This document shows positions 54,122-64,000 of a stretch of DNA of 64,000 nucleotides, one piece after another; position 1 is the stretch's first letter, and each line of letters begins with the position of its first letter. Below the pieces are notes generated by a model. The model was not told the origin of the DNA and made no database searches. It was given only the letters and a program-made list of their open reading frames with translations. Both the position numbers and the translations under genes were made by a program. The stretch spans positions 1,612,001 through 1,676,000 of the forward strand of contig CAVPWU010000002.1 of assembly GCA_963709665.1 (NCBI GenBank), read 5' to 3'. Source of the stretch: DASZIT01 sp963709665. Lineage in GTDB: Bacteria > Actinomycetota > Acidimicrobiia > Acidimicrobiales > RAAP-2.

Positions 54122-55879
54122 ATGACCGCCTGGAACTATGCCGACATGTGGGAGGCGGTGGCCGACGTGCTCCCCGACGCCCCCGCCCTGACCCACGGCG
54201 ACCGCACGCTGACCTGGGCCGAGTTCGACCGGCGGGCCGACCGTCTGGCCGCCTATCTCCTCGACGCCGGCGTCCGGCGGCAGGACAAGGTGGCCCTCTA
54301 TCTGACCAACTGCCCGGAGTACCTCGAGGCGACGTTCGCCGCCTTCAAGGTCTCGCTGGTCCCCATCAACACCAACTACCGGTACGCCGACGACGAGCTG
54401 CTGTACCTGTGGACCAACGCCGACACCGTGGCGGTGGTCTTCCACGGCACCTTCACCGAGCGCATCGAGCGCATCCGCCCACGCCTGTCGGAGATCCACA
54501 CCTGGCTGTGGGTGGACGACGGCACCGTCGGGTGCCCGACGTGGGCGGTGCCCTACAACGGGGTGGCGGATCCCGGTGGACCCCTCGAGCACCAGGCCGG
54601 TGAGGCCGGTGAGGCCCGAGCCGAGGGAGTCGGGCACCGGCGGGTGGGCGCCCCGTGGGGGCGTGGCCCCGACGACCTCAACCTGCTGTACACCGGCGGC
54701 ACCACCGGGATGCCCAAGGGCGTGATGTGGCGCCAGGACGATCTCATCGCCCGGCTGAACGGGCAGGGGTTCCGTCGCTACGACCAGGCCAGGGGGATCG
54801 ACGGGATGCGGGAGAACCTGGCCACCGGCGGCCCCGGCATGACCCTGCTCCCGGCCTGCCCGCTGATGCACGGGACCGGGGGCTTCACCGCGCTCGAGTG
54901 CCTGTGCGAGGGCGGGAGGGTGGTGACCCTGACGTCACTCCACTTCGACCCGGTGGAGCTCCTCGACACCGTGGAGCGCGAGCGGGTCAACGCCCTGATC
55001 ATCGTGGGGGACGTCTTCGCCAAGCCGATCCTGGCCGCCCTCGACGCCCGTCCCGGGGGGTGGGACCTGTCCAGCCTCGTGGGCATCATCTCGTCGGGGG
55101 TGATGTGGAGCGAGGAGAGCAAGCAGGGGCTGCTGGGCCACCATCCGTCGATGCTGCTGGTCGACGCCTTCTCGTCGTCGGAGGCCATCGGCATGGGCAA
55201 CTCGGTCTCGTCGGGCGCCTCCACCTCCTCCACGGCCCGGTTCCGCCTGGGGCCGGAGGTGCGGGTCGTCGATACCGACGGGCGGGACGTGGCGCCGGGC
55301 TCCGGGGAGGCCGGGGTCCTGGCGCTGGGCGGACGCATCCCCCTCGGGTACTACAAGGACGAGGCGAAATCCGCCACCACCTTCCGGGTCATCGACGGTG
55401 TCCGGTACTCGGTGCCGGGCGACTACGCCGAGGTTGCCGCCGACGGGACCATCCACCTGCTGGGACGGGGCTCCGTGTGCATCAACACCGGTGGCGAGAA
55501 GGTCTATCCCGAGGAGGTCGAGGAGGCGGTGAAGACCCTCGACGGGGTCCTCGACGCAGTGGCGGTCGGCATCCCCGACGACCTCTACGGACAGGAGGTC
55601 GTGGCGTTGGTCGAGTTGCGGCCGGGCGTCGCCGAGGGCAGCGTCACCCCCCGGCAGGTCATCGACCACGTCAAGGGGCGACTGGCCGGCTACAAGGCAC
55701 CACGGCGGGTGCACATGGTGCCGACCATCGGCCGGTCGCCGGCCGGCAAGGTCGACTACCAGCGGCTCCAGCGGGAGGCGGCGGCCTGGGCGGCCGCCGG
55801 CGGCGGGACCCCCGACGATTCGGGCCTCGCCGCTGACCCGACGAACCCCGCTCCCACCCCCACCACCACCGCCGACTGA
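54122..55879 (+). CDS. Acyl-CoA synthetase (AMP-forming, FadD-like)
   Basis: A 585-residue AMP-forming ligase. The ATP loop is YTGGTTGMPKGV, followed by the DAFSSSEAIGMG adenine pocket, the GDYAEVAADGTIHLLGRGS hinge and SPAGKVDYQRL with the C-terminal catalytic Lys. The long insertion around GEAGEARAEGVGHRR is not usual. Related enzymes activate fatty acids or sterol side chains. The ATG at 54122 has a GAGGGGTGAG ribosome site. It lies 97 nt downstream of ribC. Confidence 0.9.
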   Translation: MTAWNYADMWEAVADVLPDAPALTHGDRTLTWAEFDRRADRLAAYLLDAGVRRQDKVALYLTNCPEYLEATFAAFKVSLVPINTNYRYADDELLYLWTNADTVAVVFHGTFTERIERIRPRLSEIHTWLWVDDGTVGCPTWAVPYNGVADPGGPLEHQAGEAGEARAEGVGHRRVGAPWGRGPDDLNLLYTGGTTGMPKGVMWRQDDLIARLNGQGFRRYDQARGIDGMRENLATGGPGMTLLPACPLMHGTGGFTALECLCEGGRVVTLTSLHFDPVELLDTVERERVNALIIVGDVFAKPILAALDARPGGWDLSSLVGIISSGVMWSEESKQGLLGHHPSMLLVDAFSSSEAIGMGNSVSSGASTSSTARFRLGPEVRVVDTDGRDVAPGSGEAGVLALGGRIPLGYYKDEAKSATTFRVIDGVRYSVPGDYAEVAADGTIHLLGRGSVCINTGGEKVYPEEVEEAVKTLDGVLDAVAVGIPDDLYGQEVVALVELRPGVAEGSVTPRQVIDHVKGRLAGYKAPRRVHMVPTIGRSPAGKVDYQRLQREAAAWAAAGGGTPDDSGLAADPTNPAPTPTTTAD

Positions 55880-55923
55880 GCGGCCCGCTCCCCCGTCGGC
55901 CGGACATCGGCCGCTCCGGGCGG

Positions 55924-56664
55924 TCAGCCCTTGTTGGCCCCGTGGGCCCGGACGAAGTCGTTGACCGTGTAGTAGGCGTCGATCGACTCCCCGGCATCGC
56001 CCCAGAAACCGTCCAGGACGTCGTAGGCCATCGAGCCCTGCCCGATGTAGTGGTTGTTGACGTCGGTGATCTCCAGCTCGCCCCGTCCGGACGGCACCAG
56101 GGTGGGGATGACCTCGAAGACGTCGGCGTCATAGCAGTAGATACCGGTGACCCCGAACTTGGACGGCGGCTGCTCCGGCTTCTCGATGATCCCGGTGATC
56201 CGGCCGTCCTCGAAGGTGGGGACGCCGAGGTGACGCAGGTGCTCGTCCTCCTCGACCTGGGTGAGCAGGATCCGGGCGCCGTGCGGCTCGGCCCGGAAGG
56301 CGTCGACCATGGGACGGATGGACCGCTCCACGATGTTGTCGGCCAGCATCACCAGGACCGGGTCCCCGTCGACGAACCGGGCGGCCAGGCCCAGCGCCTC
56401 GGCGATCCCGCCCGGGCGCTCCTGGTAGCCGTAGCTCAACCGGTCGATGCCGTACTCGTGGCCGTTGCCCAGCAGACGGAGGAACTCACCGGCGTGGGTT
56501 CCCCCGGTCACCAGCATGATCTCGGTGATCTCGGCGTTCACCAGCGCCTCGATGCAGTAGTTGATCATCGGCCGGTCGTAGATCGGCAGGAGGTGCTTGT
56601 TGGTGATCCGGGTCAGCGGATGGAGACGCGAGCCGGTCCCACCGGCGAGAATGACACCCTTCAT
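55924..56664 (-). CDS. Sugar-1-phosphate nucleotidyltransferase (glucose-1-phosphate thymidylyltransferase-like)
   Basis: A 246-residue Rossmann-like transferase. The signature GVILAGGTGSRLHPLT binds the nucleotide, HLLPIYDRPMINYCIEAL follows, and VLVMLADNIVE is the metal site. Its length is that of the short RmlA-like group without the allosteric tail, so its product could be dTDP-glucose or a related sugar. TAGGCT at 56677-56672 with a 7-nt gap supports the ATG and a leaderless transcript. It is convergent with the acyl-CoA synthetase gene. Confidence 0.88.
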   Translation of the reverse strand: MKGVILAGGTGSRLHPLTRITNKHLLPIYDRPMINYCIEALVNAEITEIMLVTGGTHAGEFLRLLGNGHEYGIDRLSYGYQERPGGIAEALGLAARFVDGDPVLVMLADNIVERSIRPMVDAFRAEPHGARILLTQVEEDEHLRHLGVPTFEDGRITGIIEKPEQPPSKFGVTGIYCYDADVFEVIPTLVPSGRGELEITDVNNHYIGQGSMAYDVLDGFWGDAGESIDAYYTVNDFVRAHGANKG

Positions 56665-56729
56665 CCGGCGAAGCCTAGACGTGATGCCCCGGTCCGGCCG
56701 AAGGAGCCGGCCGAGGGACCCGGCAGAAC

Positions 56730-56779
56730 GGGCCGGCGGGGCGGGCCGGCGGGGCGGGCCGGCGGGGCGGGCCGGCGGG
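56730..56779. repeat. Intergenic tandem repeat, 13-bp unit, about 3.8 copies
   Basis: GGGCCGGCGGGGC repeats nearly perfectly between the nucleotidyltransferase promoter and the serine hydrolase stop. It has no dyad arrangement like a CRISPR. Confidence 0.85.
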
Positions 56780-56882
56780 TCGGGGTGGAGTGGTCGGGGT
56801 GGGAGGGCCCCGAGAGGACGACCGGGCGGCTCCGGGCGGGACCGGCGGCGCGCACCGGAAGGCCTCCGCCTCCCGCCCCAGG

Positions 56883-57836
56883 TCAGCGGGGTGGGGGTGG
56901 CCTGCCGACCGTCCCATCGCCGGTCCCCGTCCCCCCGGATGCCGACCCGCCGCCCGGCCGGACCACCCGCTCGGCCACGACGGCGTCGGCCAGCTCCGAC
57001 CAGGCTCGGAGCGCCCAGGCCCCGAACGGACGGTCGGCCAGGCCGGCGCACGCCACCCCGACGCTCGGGTCGATCCAGACGAAGGAGCCCGAGCGTCCGA
57101 AGTGTCCGTAGGTGGCGGGCGACGTGGCACTCCCGCTCCAGTGGGGACGCTTGGCCCCCTTCACCTCGACCCCCAGGCCCCAGTCGCAGGGGTCGAACCG
57201 ACCGATGCCGGGAAGCACGCCCGCCAGCCCCGGGAAGGCGGTCGCCGTCGCCCGCCGGTGGGTGGCCGGGCTGATCAAGGTGGGCACCGACCACTCGGAC
57301 GCCAGGACCAGAAGGTCGACGAGCGTCCCTTCGAGGCCGGCGGCCGCGGGTCCCGCCGCCCGGTCACCCGTCGGGACGAATGAGGCACCGGTCATCCCGA
57401 GCGGGGTGAGCACGCCGTCCGACACGTACTCCTCGAAGGAGAGCCCCGACCGTTCGGCGAGGACGTCACCCAGCACCCGGTAGCCGGCGTTGGAGTAGAT
57501 GCGACGGTCGCCGGGGGCGGCGACCGGCTCGACGACGTCCGGGGCCAGCCCGGAGGTGTGGGCGAGCAGGTGGGCGATGGTCGAGCCCGGAGGACCGGCC
57601 GGAGTGTCGAGGGCCAGGGTGCCCTCCTCGACCGCCACCAGCACGGCGAGGGCGGTGACCGGCTTGGTCACCGACGCCCAGGGCAAGCGCCGGTCGGTCG
57701 CCCCCACCGTGGCGGGGGTCCCCGGTAGGGGTGCGGCCACCGGCGCCCCGGAGAGGTGGCCCGGCGGATCGAAGGTCTGGACGCCGACCGCCGCCGTCTC
57801 CACCGGCCACCGCCCGACCATCCCCAACGCCTGCAT
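56883..57836 (-). CDS. Serine hydrolase of the beta-lactamase (class C/PBP-like) family
   Basis: A 317-residue protein of the beta-lactamase/esterase fold. The motifs are SxxK as ASVTKP (Ser nucleophile), YxN as YSNAGYRVLG and the KTG equivalent as GHFGRSGSF. No signal peptide is seen, so it may be cytosolic, like the EstB-type esterases. The C-terminal 25 residues are Gly/Pro-rich. TACGAT at 57850-57845 lies 8 nt before the ATG, the leaderless pattern. It is divergent from the secreted lipase. Confidence 0.87.
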   Translation of the reverse strand: MQALGMVGRWPVETAAVGVQTFDPPGHLSGAPVAAPLPGTPATVGATDRRLPWASVTKPVTALAVLVAVEEGTLALDTPAGPPGSTIAHLLAHTSGLAPDVVEPVAAPGDRRIYSNAGYRVLGDVLAERSGLSFEEYVSDGVLTPLGMTGASFVPTGDRAAGPAAAGLEGTLVDLLVLASEWSVPTLISPATHRRATATAFPGLAGVLPGIGRFDPCDWGLGVEVKGAKRPHWSGSATSPATYGHFGRSGSFVWIDPSVGVACAGLADRPFGAWALRAWSELADAVVAERVVRPGGGSASGGTGTGDGTVGRPPPPR

Positions 57837-57943
57837 GGGCGCTGATCGTAGGTCGGTGGCGGTCGACCGAGACCGTCGGCCCCGCCCACCCGGAGGGGGC
57901 AATGACCCGGAATCCGACCGGGACCTGGCTACTCTGTCATCGA

Positions 57944-59440
57944 ATGCTGCACCTTCTGTCCGCCCGACGCTCGCTCCTGGCGTCAGCCGGAACCGTGGCG
58001 GCGGCCGCGTTGGTCGGGGCCCTCGCGCTACCGGCCTCCGCCTCGACCACGACCTCCACGACCTCCATCTCCACCACGACCGCCACGGCGCCCGGGTCGG
58101 CGACGGCCACCTCGCCACCGGCCTCGAGAGCTGCTCCGACCCCGGCGTCGAGCGTCCCCGACGAGTCGACCGACCCCAATCTGGCGACCACGACCACCGC
58201 CCCGGTCGGTAGGGGCCCCTCCGGGTCCACCGGTCCGTCCCGTCCGCCTGGTCCCGGCAGCTCCACCGGGCCCGTCGCTCCCACCACCACCACCACGGCA
58301 CCACCGGTGCCCAGCGAGATCGCCGAGTTCTACCAGGTTCCCGATCCCCTCAGCCCCGCCCCTCCCGGAGCCATCATCCGGGCCCAGCTGCTGCCGGCCA
58401 GCGACGGAATCCCCGCACGGTCGACCGGGTACCGGATCCTCTACCACTCGGAGTCGATCAACGGCACCGACATCGCCGTCTCCGGCGTGGTCATCGTGCC
58501 GGGGAAGCCCGCTCCACCCGGCGGCTACCGCATCGTGAGCTGGGCCCACGGCACCACCGGCCTGGCCGCCTCCTGCGCGCCCTCCATGTGGAGCCTCGAC
58601 GACATCCCGTACCTCGACCAGCTGCTGGCCGCCGGCTACGTGGTCGCCGCCACCGACTACGAGGGCCTCGGCACCGCCGGGGTCGACCCGTACCTGGTGG
58701 GCCAGAGCGAGGGCCAGTCCATCCTCGACGCCGCCCGGGCCGCCCGGGACCTGCTGGGGACGGAGGCGTCCGACGAGGTGCTCGTCTTCGGACACTCGCA
58801 GGGCGGCCAGGCAGCCCTGTTCGCCGGGCAGATCGCACCCACCTACGCCCCGGAGCTCTTCATCGCCGGGGTGGTGGCGGTCGCCCCGGTCGCCGACGTC
58901 ACCGAGTTCGTGCCCCCGACGGTCGGGAAGACGGCCGACCCGCTGTCCGTCTACACCGTGGCCTCGCTCTACTCGTGGGCGAAGACGTACGGCGGCCTGA
59001 CGCTCTCCTCGCTGCTGACACCCCGGGCCCTCGCCATCACCTCCACCATCGAGGAGCAGTGCATCAACTCCCTGGCCGCCGAGTTCGCCGCCCTGCCCAC
59101 CGATCGGATCTTCCGACCGGGTTGGGAGAACGGGGCGACCGTGCTCGCCCTCGAGACCGAGAACGAGCCGGGCCTGGCACCGACGATCGCTCCCATCCTG
59201 GTGGTGCAGGGGGTGCAGGACACCCTCACCCCCTACGCCGACGCCTCCACCATGGTGAAGGAGCGGCTCTGCCGCGACCAGCACGACACCGTGGAGTACG
59301 ACGCCGTCCACAACGCCGGTCACTCCAACGTGCTCATCGCCGCCCAGCCGGCCGCCCTCCACTGGATCTCGGCCCGCCTGAGCGGGAAGGGCTCCCCCGG
59401 CAACACGTGCCTCCGGACCGGAACGGGAGCCTCGGACTGA
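57944..59440 (+). CDS. Secreted lipase (LIP family) with Thr/Pro-rich stalk
   Basis: A 498-residue exported alpha/beta hydrolase. A signal peptide (SLLASAGTVAAAALVGALALPASAS) leads to a low-complexity Thr/Ser/Pro stalk of about 95 residues and a catalytic domain of the secretory lipase family. The nucleophile is in GHSQGG (Ser285), and a conserved YEGLGTAGVDPYLVGQ segment precedes it. The catalytic His is in HNAGHSNVLI near the end. The TACTCT box at 57930-57935 with an 8-nt gap supports the ATG at 57944 rather than one 42 nt upstream. Confidence 0.85.
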   Translation: MLHLLSARRSLLASAGTVAAAALVGALALPASASTTTSTTSISTTTATAPGSATATSPPASRAAPTPASSVPDESTDPNLATTTTAPVGRGPSGSTGPSRPPGPGSSTGPVAPTTTTTAPPVPSEIAEFYQVPDPLSPAPPGAIIRAQLLPASDGIPARSTGYRILYHSESINGTDIAVSGVVIVPGKPAPPGGYRIVSWAHGTTGLAASCAPSMWSLDDIPYLDQLLAAGYVVAATDYEGLGTAGVDPYLVGQSEGQSILDAARAARDLLGTEASDEVLVFGHSQGGQAALFAGQIAPTYAPELFIAGVVAVAPVADVTEFVPPTVGKTADPLSVYTVASLYSWAKTYGGLTLSSLLTPRALAITSTIEEQCINSLAAEFAALPTDRIFRPGWENGATVLALETENEPGLAPTIAPILVVQGVQDTLTPYADASTMVKERLCRDQHDTVEYDAVHNAGHSNVLIAAQPAALHWISARLSGKGSPGNTCLRTGTGASD

Positions 59441-59462
59441 GCACACCGCACCCGTCGGACCG

Positions 59463-59517
59463 GACGGTGCTGACGGTGCTGACGGGGCTCCGGCTGACCG
59501 GCTGACCGGCTGACCGG
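59463..59517. repeat. Two adjacent intergenic tandem arrays (9-bp and 8-bp units)
   Basis: GACGGTGCT occurs three times (59463-59489, last copy GACGGGGCT) and CGGCTGAC more than three times (59491-59517). They lie after the lipase stop and before the convergent ftsX stop. Confidence 0.8.
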
Positions 59518-59633
59518 ACAGCAGGTCCCGACAGCAGGGACCCGGGGCGGCCGGCGACCCTGATGACCGGAGGCCGGAGGGGTCGGCCCGTGACCCCTGT
59601 GGCTCCCCGCCGGGCCCGTGCCCCGCGGCGGAC

Positions 59634-60527
59634 TCAGACGTCGAGGAAGCGACGCACGGCGAACGCCGAGCCCACCACGCCGACGATCACACCCACCAGG
59701 CCGACCAGGATGCAGGTGGCGGCCACCTCCCAGCCGCCCATCGACATCTGGGCGATCAGGTTGTTCTGGTTGGCGACGGTCTTGGCGGTGTCCAGCCCGA
59801 TGCCCCAGTAGAAGGCGAGCACCAGCAGCACCGCCACCGCCGAGCCCAGCAGGCCCTGGATCAGCCCTTCGGCCATGAACGGCAGCCGGATGAACCAGTT
59901 GGTGGCACCCACCAGCTTCATCACCGACACCTCGCGTCGCCGGGCGAAGATCGCCATACGGATGGTGTTCAGGATCAGCACCGAGGCCGAGAGGAGGAGC
60001 ACCACCGCCACCGACAGGAACACCCACTGCAGGATGTGGATGACGTTCTCCATGGTCCGGATCTGGGCGGTCGGCGAGGAGGGGGGGCCGTAGATGCCGG
60101 GTTTGCCCTGGAACTGCTGGACCAGGGCGGTGGCGTCCGAGGGGTTGACCAGCACGCACCGGTAGGACGACGGGTAGTCCGACTGGTCGGTGGCGGCGAA
60201 CTCGTCGGCCGAGTCGACCTGACGGGCCTCGTTGTAGTCGTACGCCTGGCTCCGGAAGAGGCACGACTTGACCAGGGGGTTCTGCCGGACCTCGGTGCCG
60301 ATGGACTGGATCTGGCTCTGGGGGGCGGAGGGGTTCACCCAGACGATGACGTTGACGCCCTGCTGCCACTTGAGGGTGGCGTTGGTGGCCCCCTGCTTGG
60401 CCAGCAGCGACACGCCGACCAGGGTCAGGGAGACCGCCACCGTCAGAATGGCGGCGGCCGTCATCAGGCGATTGCGCCAGAGGTTGGTGCTGGCCTCTCG
60501 GGCCACGTAGCCGGCGGAGACCGGCAT
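59634..60527 (-). CDS. ftsX: Cell division protein FtsX
   Basis: A 297-residue membrane protein that pairs with FtsE to control peptidoglycan hydrolases at the division site. It has one N-terminal helix, an outer domain of about 120 residues with two Cys (VKSCLFRSQ and YRCVLVNP), and three C-terminal helices with the FtsX signature FARRREVSVMKLVGATNWFI. The ATG overlaps the ftsE stop by 1 nt (TGATG), so translation is coupled. Confidence 0.96.
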   Translation of the reverse strand: MPVSAGYVAREASTNLWRNRLMTAAAILTVAVSLTLVGVSLLAKQGATNATLKWQQGVNVIVWVNPSAPQSQIQSIGTEVRQNPLVKSCLFRSQAYDYNEARQVDSADEFAATDQSDYPSSYRCVLVNPSDATALVQQFQGKPGIYGPPSSPTAQIRTMENVIHILQWVFLSVAVVLLLSASVLILNTIRMAIFARRREVSVMKLVGATNWFIRLPFMAEGLIQGLLGSAVAVLLVLAFYWGIGLDTAKTVANQNNLIAQMSMGGWEVAATCILVGLVGVIVGVVGSAFAVRRFLDV

Positions 60528-61324
60528 CAGCCCTCCGCCCGCAGGGGGCCGTCGTCGATCCCGGCGGCGAGGTCAGGAGGGGCGGGGGCCGTTTCCACCA
60601 GGGTGCCGGTGGGCGAGCCGGCCCCGGCGGCGGCCACCGCGCTGTCGATCCCGTACACGCCCCGGGCCTGGTCGCGCACCATGGTGCCCCGGTCCAGCTC
60701 GATGACCCGGCGGCGCATCTGGTCGACCATCCCGGCGTCGTGGGTGGCCACCACCACGGTGGTGCCGGTCCGGTTGATCCGGTCGAGGAGACGCATGATG
60801 CCGAGGCTGGTGGTGGGGTCGAGGTTCCCGGTCGGCTCGTCGGCCAGGAGGATCAGGGGCCGGTTGACGAAGGCCCGGGCCACCGCCACCCGCTGCTGCT
60901 CGCCCCCGGAGAGCTCGCCGGGGAGGTTGCCGGCCTTCTTGGTCAGGCCGACCAGGTCGAGGACCTGGGGCACCTGCGAGGCGATCACGTGCTTGGGACG
61001 CCCGATGACCTCGAGGGCGAAGGCGACGTTCTCGAAGACGGTCTTGTTGGGCAGCAGACGGAAGTCCTGGAACACACAGCCGATGTTCCGGCGCAGGTAG
61101 GGGATGCGCCACTTGGAGAGGTGGCCGATCTCCTTGCCCGCCTCCCAGATCCGCCCCTTGTCGGGTACCTCCTCGCGCAGCAGCAGCCGGATGAAGGTGG
61201 TCTTCCCGGAGCCGGAGGGGCCCACCAGGAACACGAACTCGCCCTTGTCGATCTCGACGGAGCAGTCGCGGAGGGCCACGGTGGAGCCCTTGTAGGTCTT
61301 GGTGACGTTCTGGAAGGTGATCAC
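60527..61324 (-). CDS. ftsE: Cell division ATP-binding protein FtsE
   Basis: A 265-residue ABC ATPase. Walker A is GPSGSGKT (35-42), the Q-loop FQDFRLLPNKTV, the signature LSGGEQQR, Walker B ILLADEPTGNLDP and the H-loop ATHDAGMV. The last 35 residues are an extra Ala/Pro-rich tail beyond the usual 225-residue FtsE. The start is a GTG with a CATGAT box 6 nt upstream, close to the leaderless pattern. secA-prfB-ftsE-ftsX is a conserved order. Confidence 0.96.
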   Translation of the reverse strand: MITFQNVTKTYKGSTVALRDCSVEIDKGEFVFLVGPSGSGKTTFIRLLLREEVPDKGRIWEAGKEIGHLSKWRIPYLRRNIGCVFQDFRLLPNKTVFENVAFALEVIGRPKHVIASQVPQVLDLVGLTKKAGNLPGELSGGEQQRVAVARAFVNRPLILLADEPTGNLDPTTSLGIMRLLDRINRTGTTVVVATHDAGMVDQMRRRVIELDRGTMVRDQARGVYGIDSAVAAAGAGSPTGTLVETAPAPPDLAAGIDDGPLRAEG

Positions 61325-61541
61325 GAGAGCATCATGGGGGTGGACGACAGCGTGCCGGTGCGCTGGCCGACGAGCGACAGGTTCCGCGGTGTCCGGAACA
61401 GACTACCGGCCGAAGGGGCCGAATTGGTGCAGCCCCTCTCACCTCCGCAAACGTGACGAAACCCGTAGCCGGCCTCCGGCCGCCGACCACGACAGGAGCC
61501 GGCCGATCGCCGGAGCGGGTTGCGCCGCCCCCGTCCGCCGG

Positions 61542-62702
61542 TCAGCCCGCCCCGCGACGGAGATCGGCCTGGCGCCGCAGCTCGGCCTCCATGAAGTCGT
61601 CGAGGTCGCCATCGAGCACCGACTCGACATTGCCGGTCTCCTCGTTGGTGCGCAGGTCCTTCACCAGCTGGTACGGCGCCAGCACGTAGGAACGGATCTG
61701 GTTCCCCCAGGCGTTGTCGGTGCGATCGCCGGACAGCTCGTCCAGGGTGGCCTGGTGCTCGGCCCGCTGACGCTCGGCCAGCTTGGCCCCGAGCACCTGC
61801 ATGGCCTTCGCCTTGTTCTGGGTCTGGCTCCGCTGGTTCTGGCAGGTCACCACGATGCCGGTCGGCAGGTGGGTCAGCCGCACCGCCGAGTCGGTCTTGT
61901 TCACGTGCTGGCCGCCGGCGCCCGACGAACGGTAGGTGTCGATGCGGAGATCCTTCTCGTCGATCTCCACCTCACCCGAGACGTCCTCCAGGAACGGCAC
62001 CACGTCCAGCGAGGCGAAGCTGGTCTGGCGCCGGTGCTGGGCGTCGAACGGCGAGATGCGGACCAGCCGGTGGACGCCGCGCTCGGCGGCCAGCATCCCG
62101 AAGGCGTACCGCCCCTTGACCAGGAAGGTGGCGGACAGCAGCCCGGCCTCCTGGCCCGGGGTGGCCTCCTCCACCTCGATGTCGAACCCGCGGCGCTCGG
62201 CCCACCGGGTGTACATGCGGAGCATCATCTCCGCCCAGTCCTGGGCGTCGGTGCCCCCGGCGCCGGCGTGGATCTCCGCCACCGCGTCGCCGTCGTCGTA
62301 GTCGCCGGCGAAGAGGGCCCGGAGCTCGAGGGCCGACAGGCGCCGGCCGAGGGCGGCCAGCGACTCCTCGATCTCCGGCCGCAGCGACTCCTCGCCCTCC
62401 TCCTCGTCGAGCTCCTGGAGGGTCTCGATGTCGGACAGCCGCCCGGCCAGGCCGGCCAGCATCTCCACGTCCTCGGTGACCCGGCCGAGGGCGGTGGTCA
62501 CCTCCCGGGCGTGGTCGGCGTCGTCCCAGAGCCCGGCGGCGGAGGCCTCCTCCTCGAGCTCGGCACGCCGGGCCTGGAGCCGCTCCAGGTCGAGGAAGCG
62601 CTCGGCCTCCCGCAGCCTCCGGGTGACGTCGACGATGGCGGCCGGGATATCGACGCGCTCGGACTCGGCGCCCCCCTTCCGGGGAGGCTCGGTGGCGGCC
62701 AT
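61542..62702 (-). CDS. prfB: Peptide chain release factor 2
   Basis: A 386-residue class I release factor that reads UGA and UAA. The peptidyl-hydrolase GGQ motif is at about 263-265 in SSGAGGQHVNKTDSAVR, and the stop-codon-reading SPF tripeptide is in RISPFDAQ. The E. coli-type in-frame UGA and slippage site near codon 25 are missing; the frame is continuous, as in other actinobacteria. The ATG lies 1 nt after the secA stop. Confidence 0.96.
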   Translation of the reverse strand: MAATEPPRKGGAESERVDIPAAIVDVTRRLREAERFLDLERLQARRAELEEEASAAGLWDDADHAREVTTALGRVTEDVEMLAGLAGRLSDIETLQELDEEEGEESLRPEIEESLAALGRRLSALELRALFAGDYDDGDAVAEIHAGAGGTDAQDWAEMMLRMYTRWAERRGFDIEVEEATPGQEAGLLSATFLVKGRYAFGMLAAERGVHRLVRISPFDAQHRRQTSFASLDVVPFLEDVSGEVEIDEKDLRIDTYRSSGAGGQHVNKTDSAVRLTHLPTGIVVTCQNQRSQTQNKAKAMQVLGAKLAERQRAEHQATLDELSGDRTDNAWGNQIRSYVLAPYQLVKDLRTNEETGNVESVLDGDLDDFMEAELRRQADLRRGAG

Positions 62703-62703
62703 C

Positions 62704-64000
<1,297 letters not shown>

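Noticed and set aside
56730..56779. CRISPR array
   Set aside because: The units are 13 bp and contiguous with no spacers. The other tandem arrays in the window were rejected for the same reason, and no cas genes are present.
62560..62702. Programmed +1 frameshift in prfB
   Set aside because: The frame is continuous from the ATG; there is no in-frame UGA near codon 25.

Overview
The window is a strongly GC-biased stretch from a member of the Actinomycetota. The best fit is a class Acidimicrobiia-like lineage, but there is no rRNA gene or marker that would fix the class. Support comes from an F420-type LLM oxidoreductase, DUF3039, DUF2505, DUF1707, DUF222/HNH and GAP-family proteins, a mycobacterial-type biotin synthase auxiliary protein, a prfB without the programmed frameshift, and frequent GTG starts with ATGA/GTGA gene overlaps. 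At least fourteen genes carry a TANNNT box 6-8 nt before the start codon, which points to widespread leaderless transcription.

Layout. 1-9.6 kb holds housekeeping genes: folP (cut by the window edge), a YbbN-like thioredoxin, a phosphotransferase, a PAC2 protein, an LLM oxidoreductase, leuS, a lipoprotein and tRNA-Ala(GGC). 9.7-12.2 kb holds small proteins, a GNAT enzyme that appears to start at an ATC codon, and the 3' stub of a decayed arylsulfatase. 12.2-30.1 kb is the most unusual part. It is a minus-strand surface-protein and phosphate-uptake locus. A PstS-like exported protein and an Ig-like/WxL-like protein come first, each followed by a strong hairpin. A nine-cistron, mostly overlapping unit follows: a DUF916 protein, a small secreted TM-anchored protein, a large Ig-like/42-aa-repeat protein split by a frameshift, pstB, pstC, pstA, pstS, a second PBP-like exported protein, and a sortase-fold protein lacking the catalytic residues.

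30.2-45.5 kb is mostly metabolic: ahcY behind a structured leader, enoyl-CoA hydratase, acyl-CoA dehydrogenase, bioB with bsaP, maf, dus, an ABC-F ATPase, a TMEM175-like channel and three oxidoreductases. 45.6-49.8 kb holds an SPFH/NfeD pair, a DUF2505 protein and a frameshifted DUF222-HNH gene. 49.9-53.3 kb is a bioA-bioF-bioD operon with about eleven single-base frame breaks. 53.5-59.4 kb holds an archaeal-type riboflavin synthase, an acyl-CoA synthetase, a sugar-1-phosphate nucleotidyltransferase, a serine hydrolase and a secreted lipase. 59.6-64 kb is the conserved secA-prfB-ftsE-ftsX block.

How the parts fit. The 12-30 kb locus places the Pst ABC transporter in the same transcript as exported repeat proteins that share an N-terminal domain, and with a DUF916 protein of the kind that partners WxL proteins in Firmicutes. 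This suggests a cell-surface assembly dedicated to phosphate capture or to phosphate-responsive adhesion. That function is inferred from gene order and protein architecture only. Biotin synthesis is divided between bioB-bsaP (intact) and bioAFD (broken as written).
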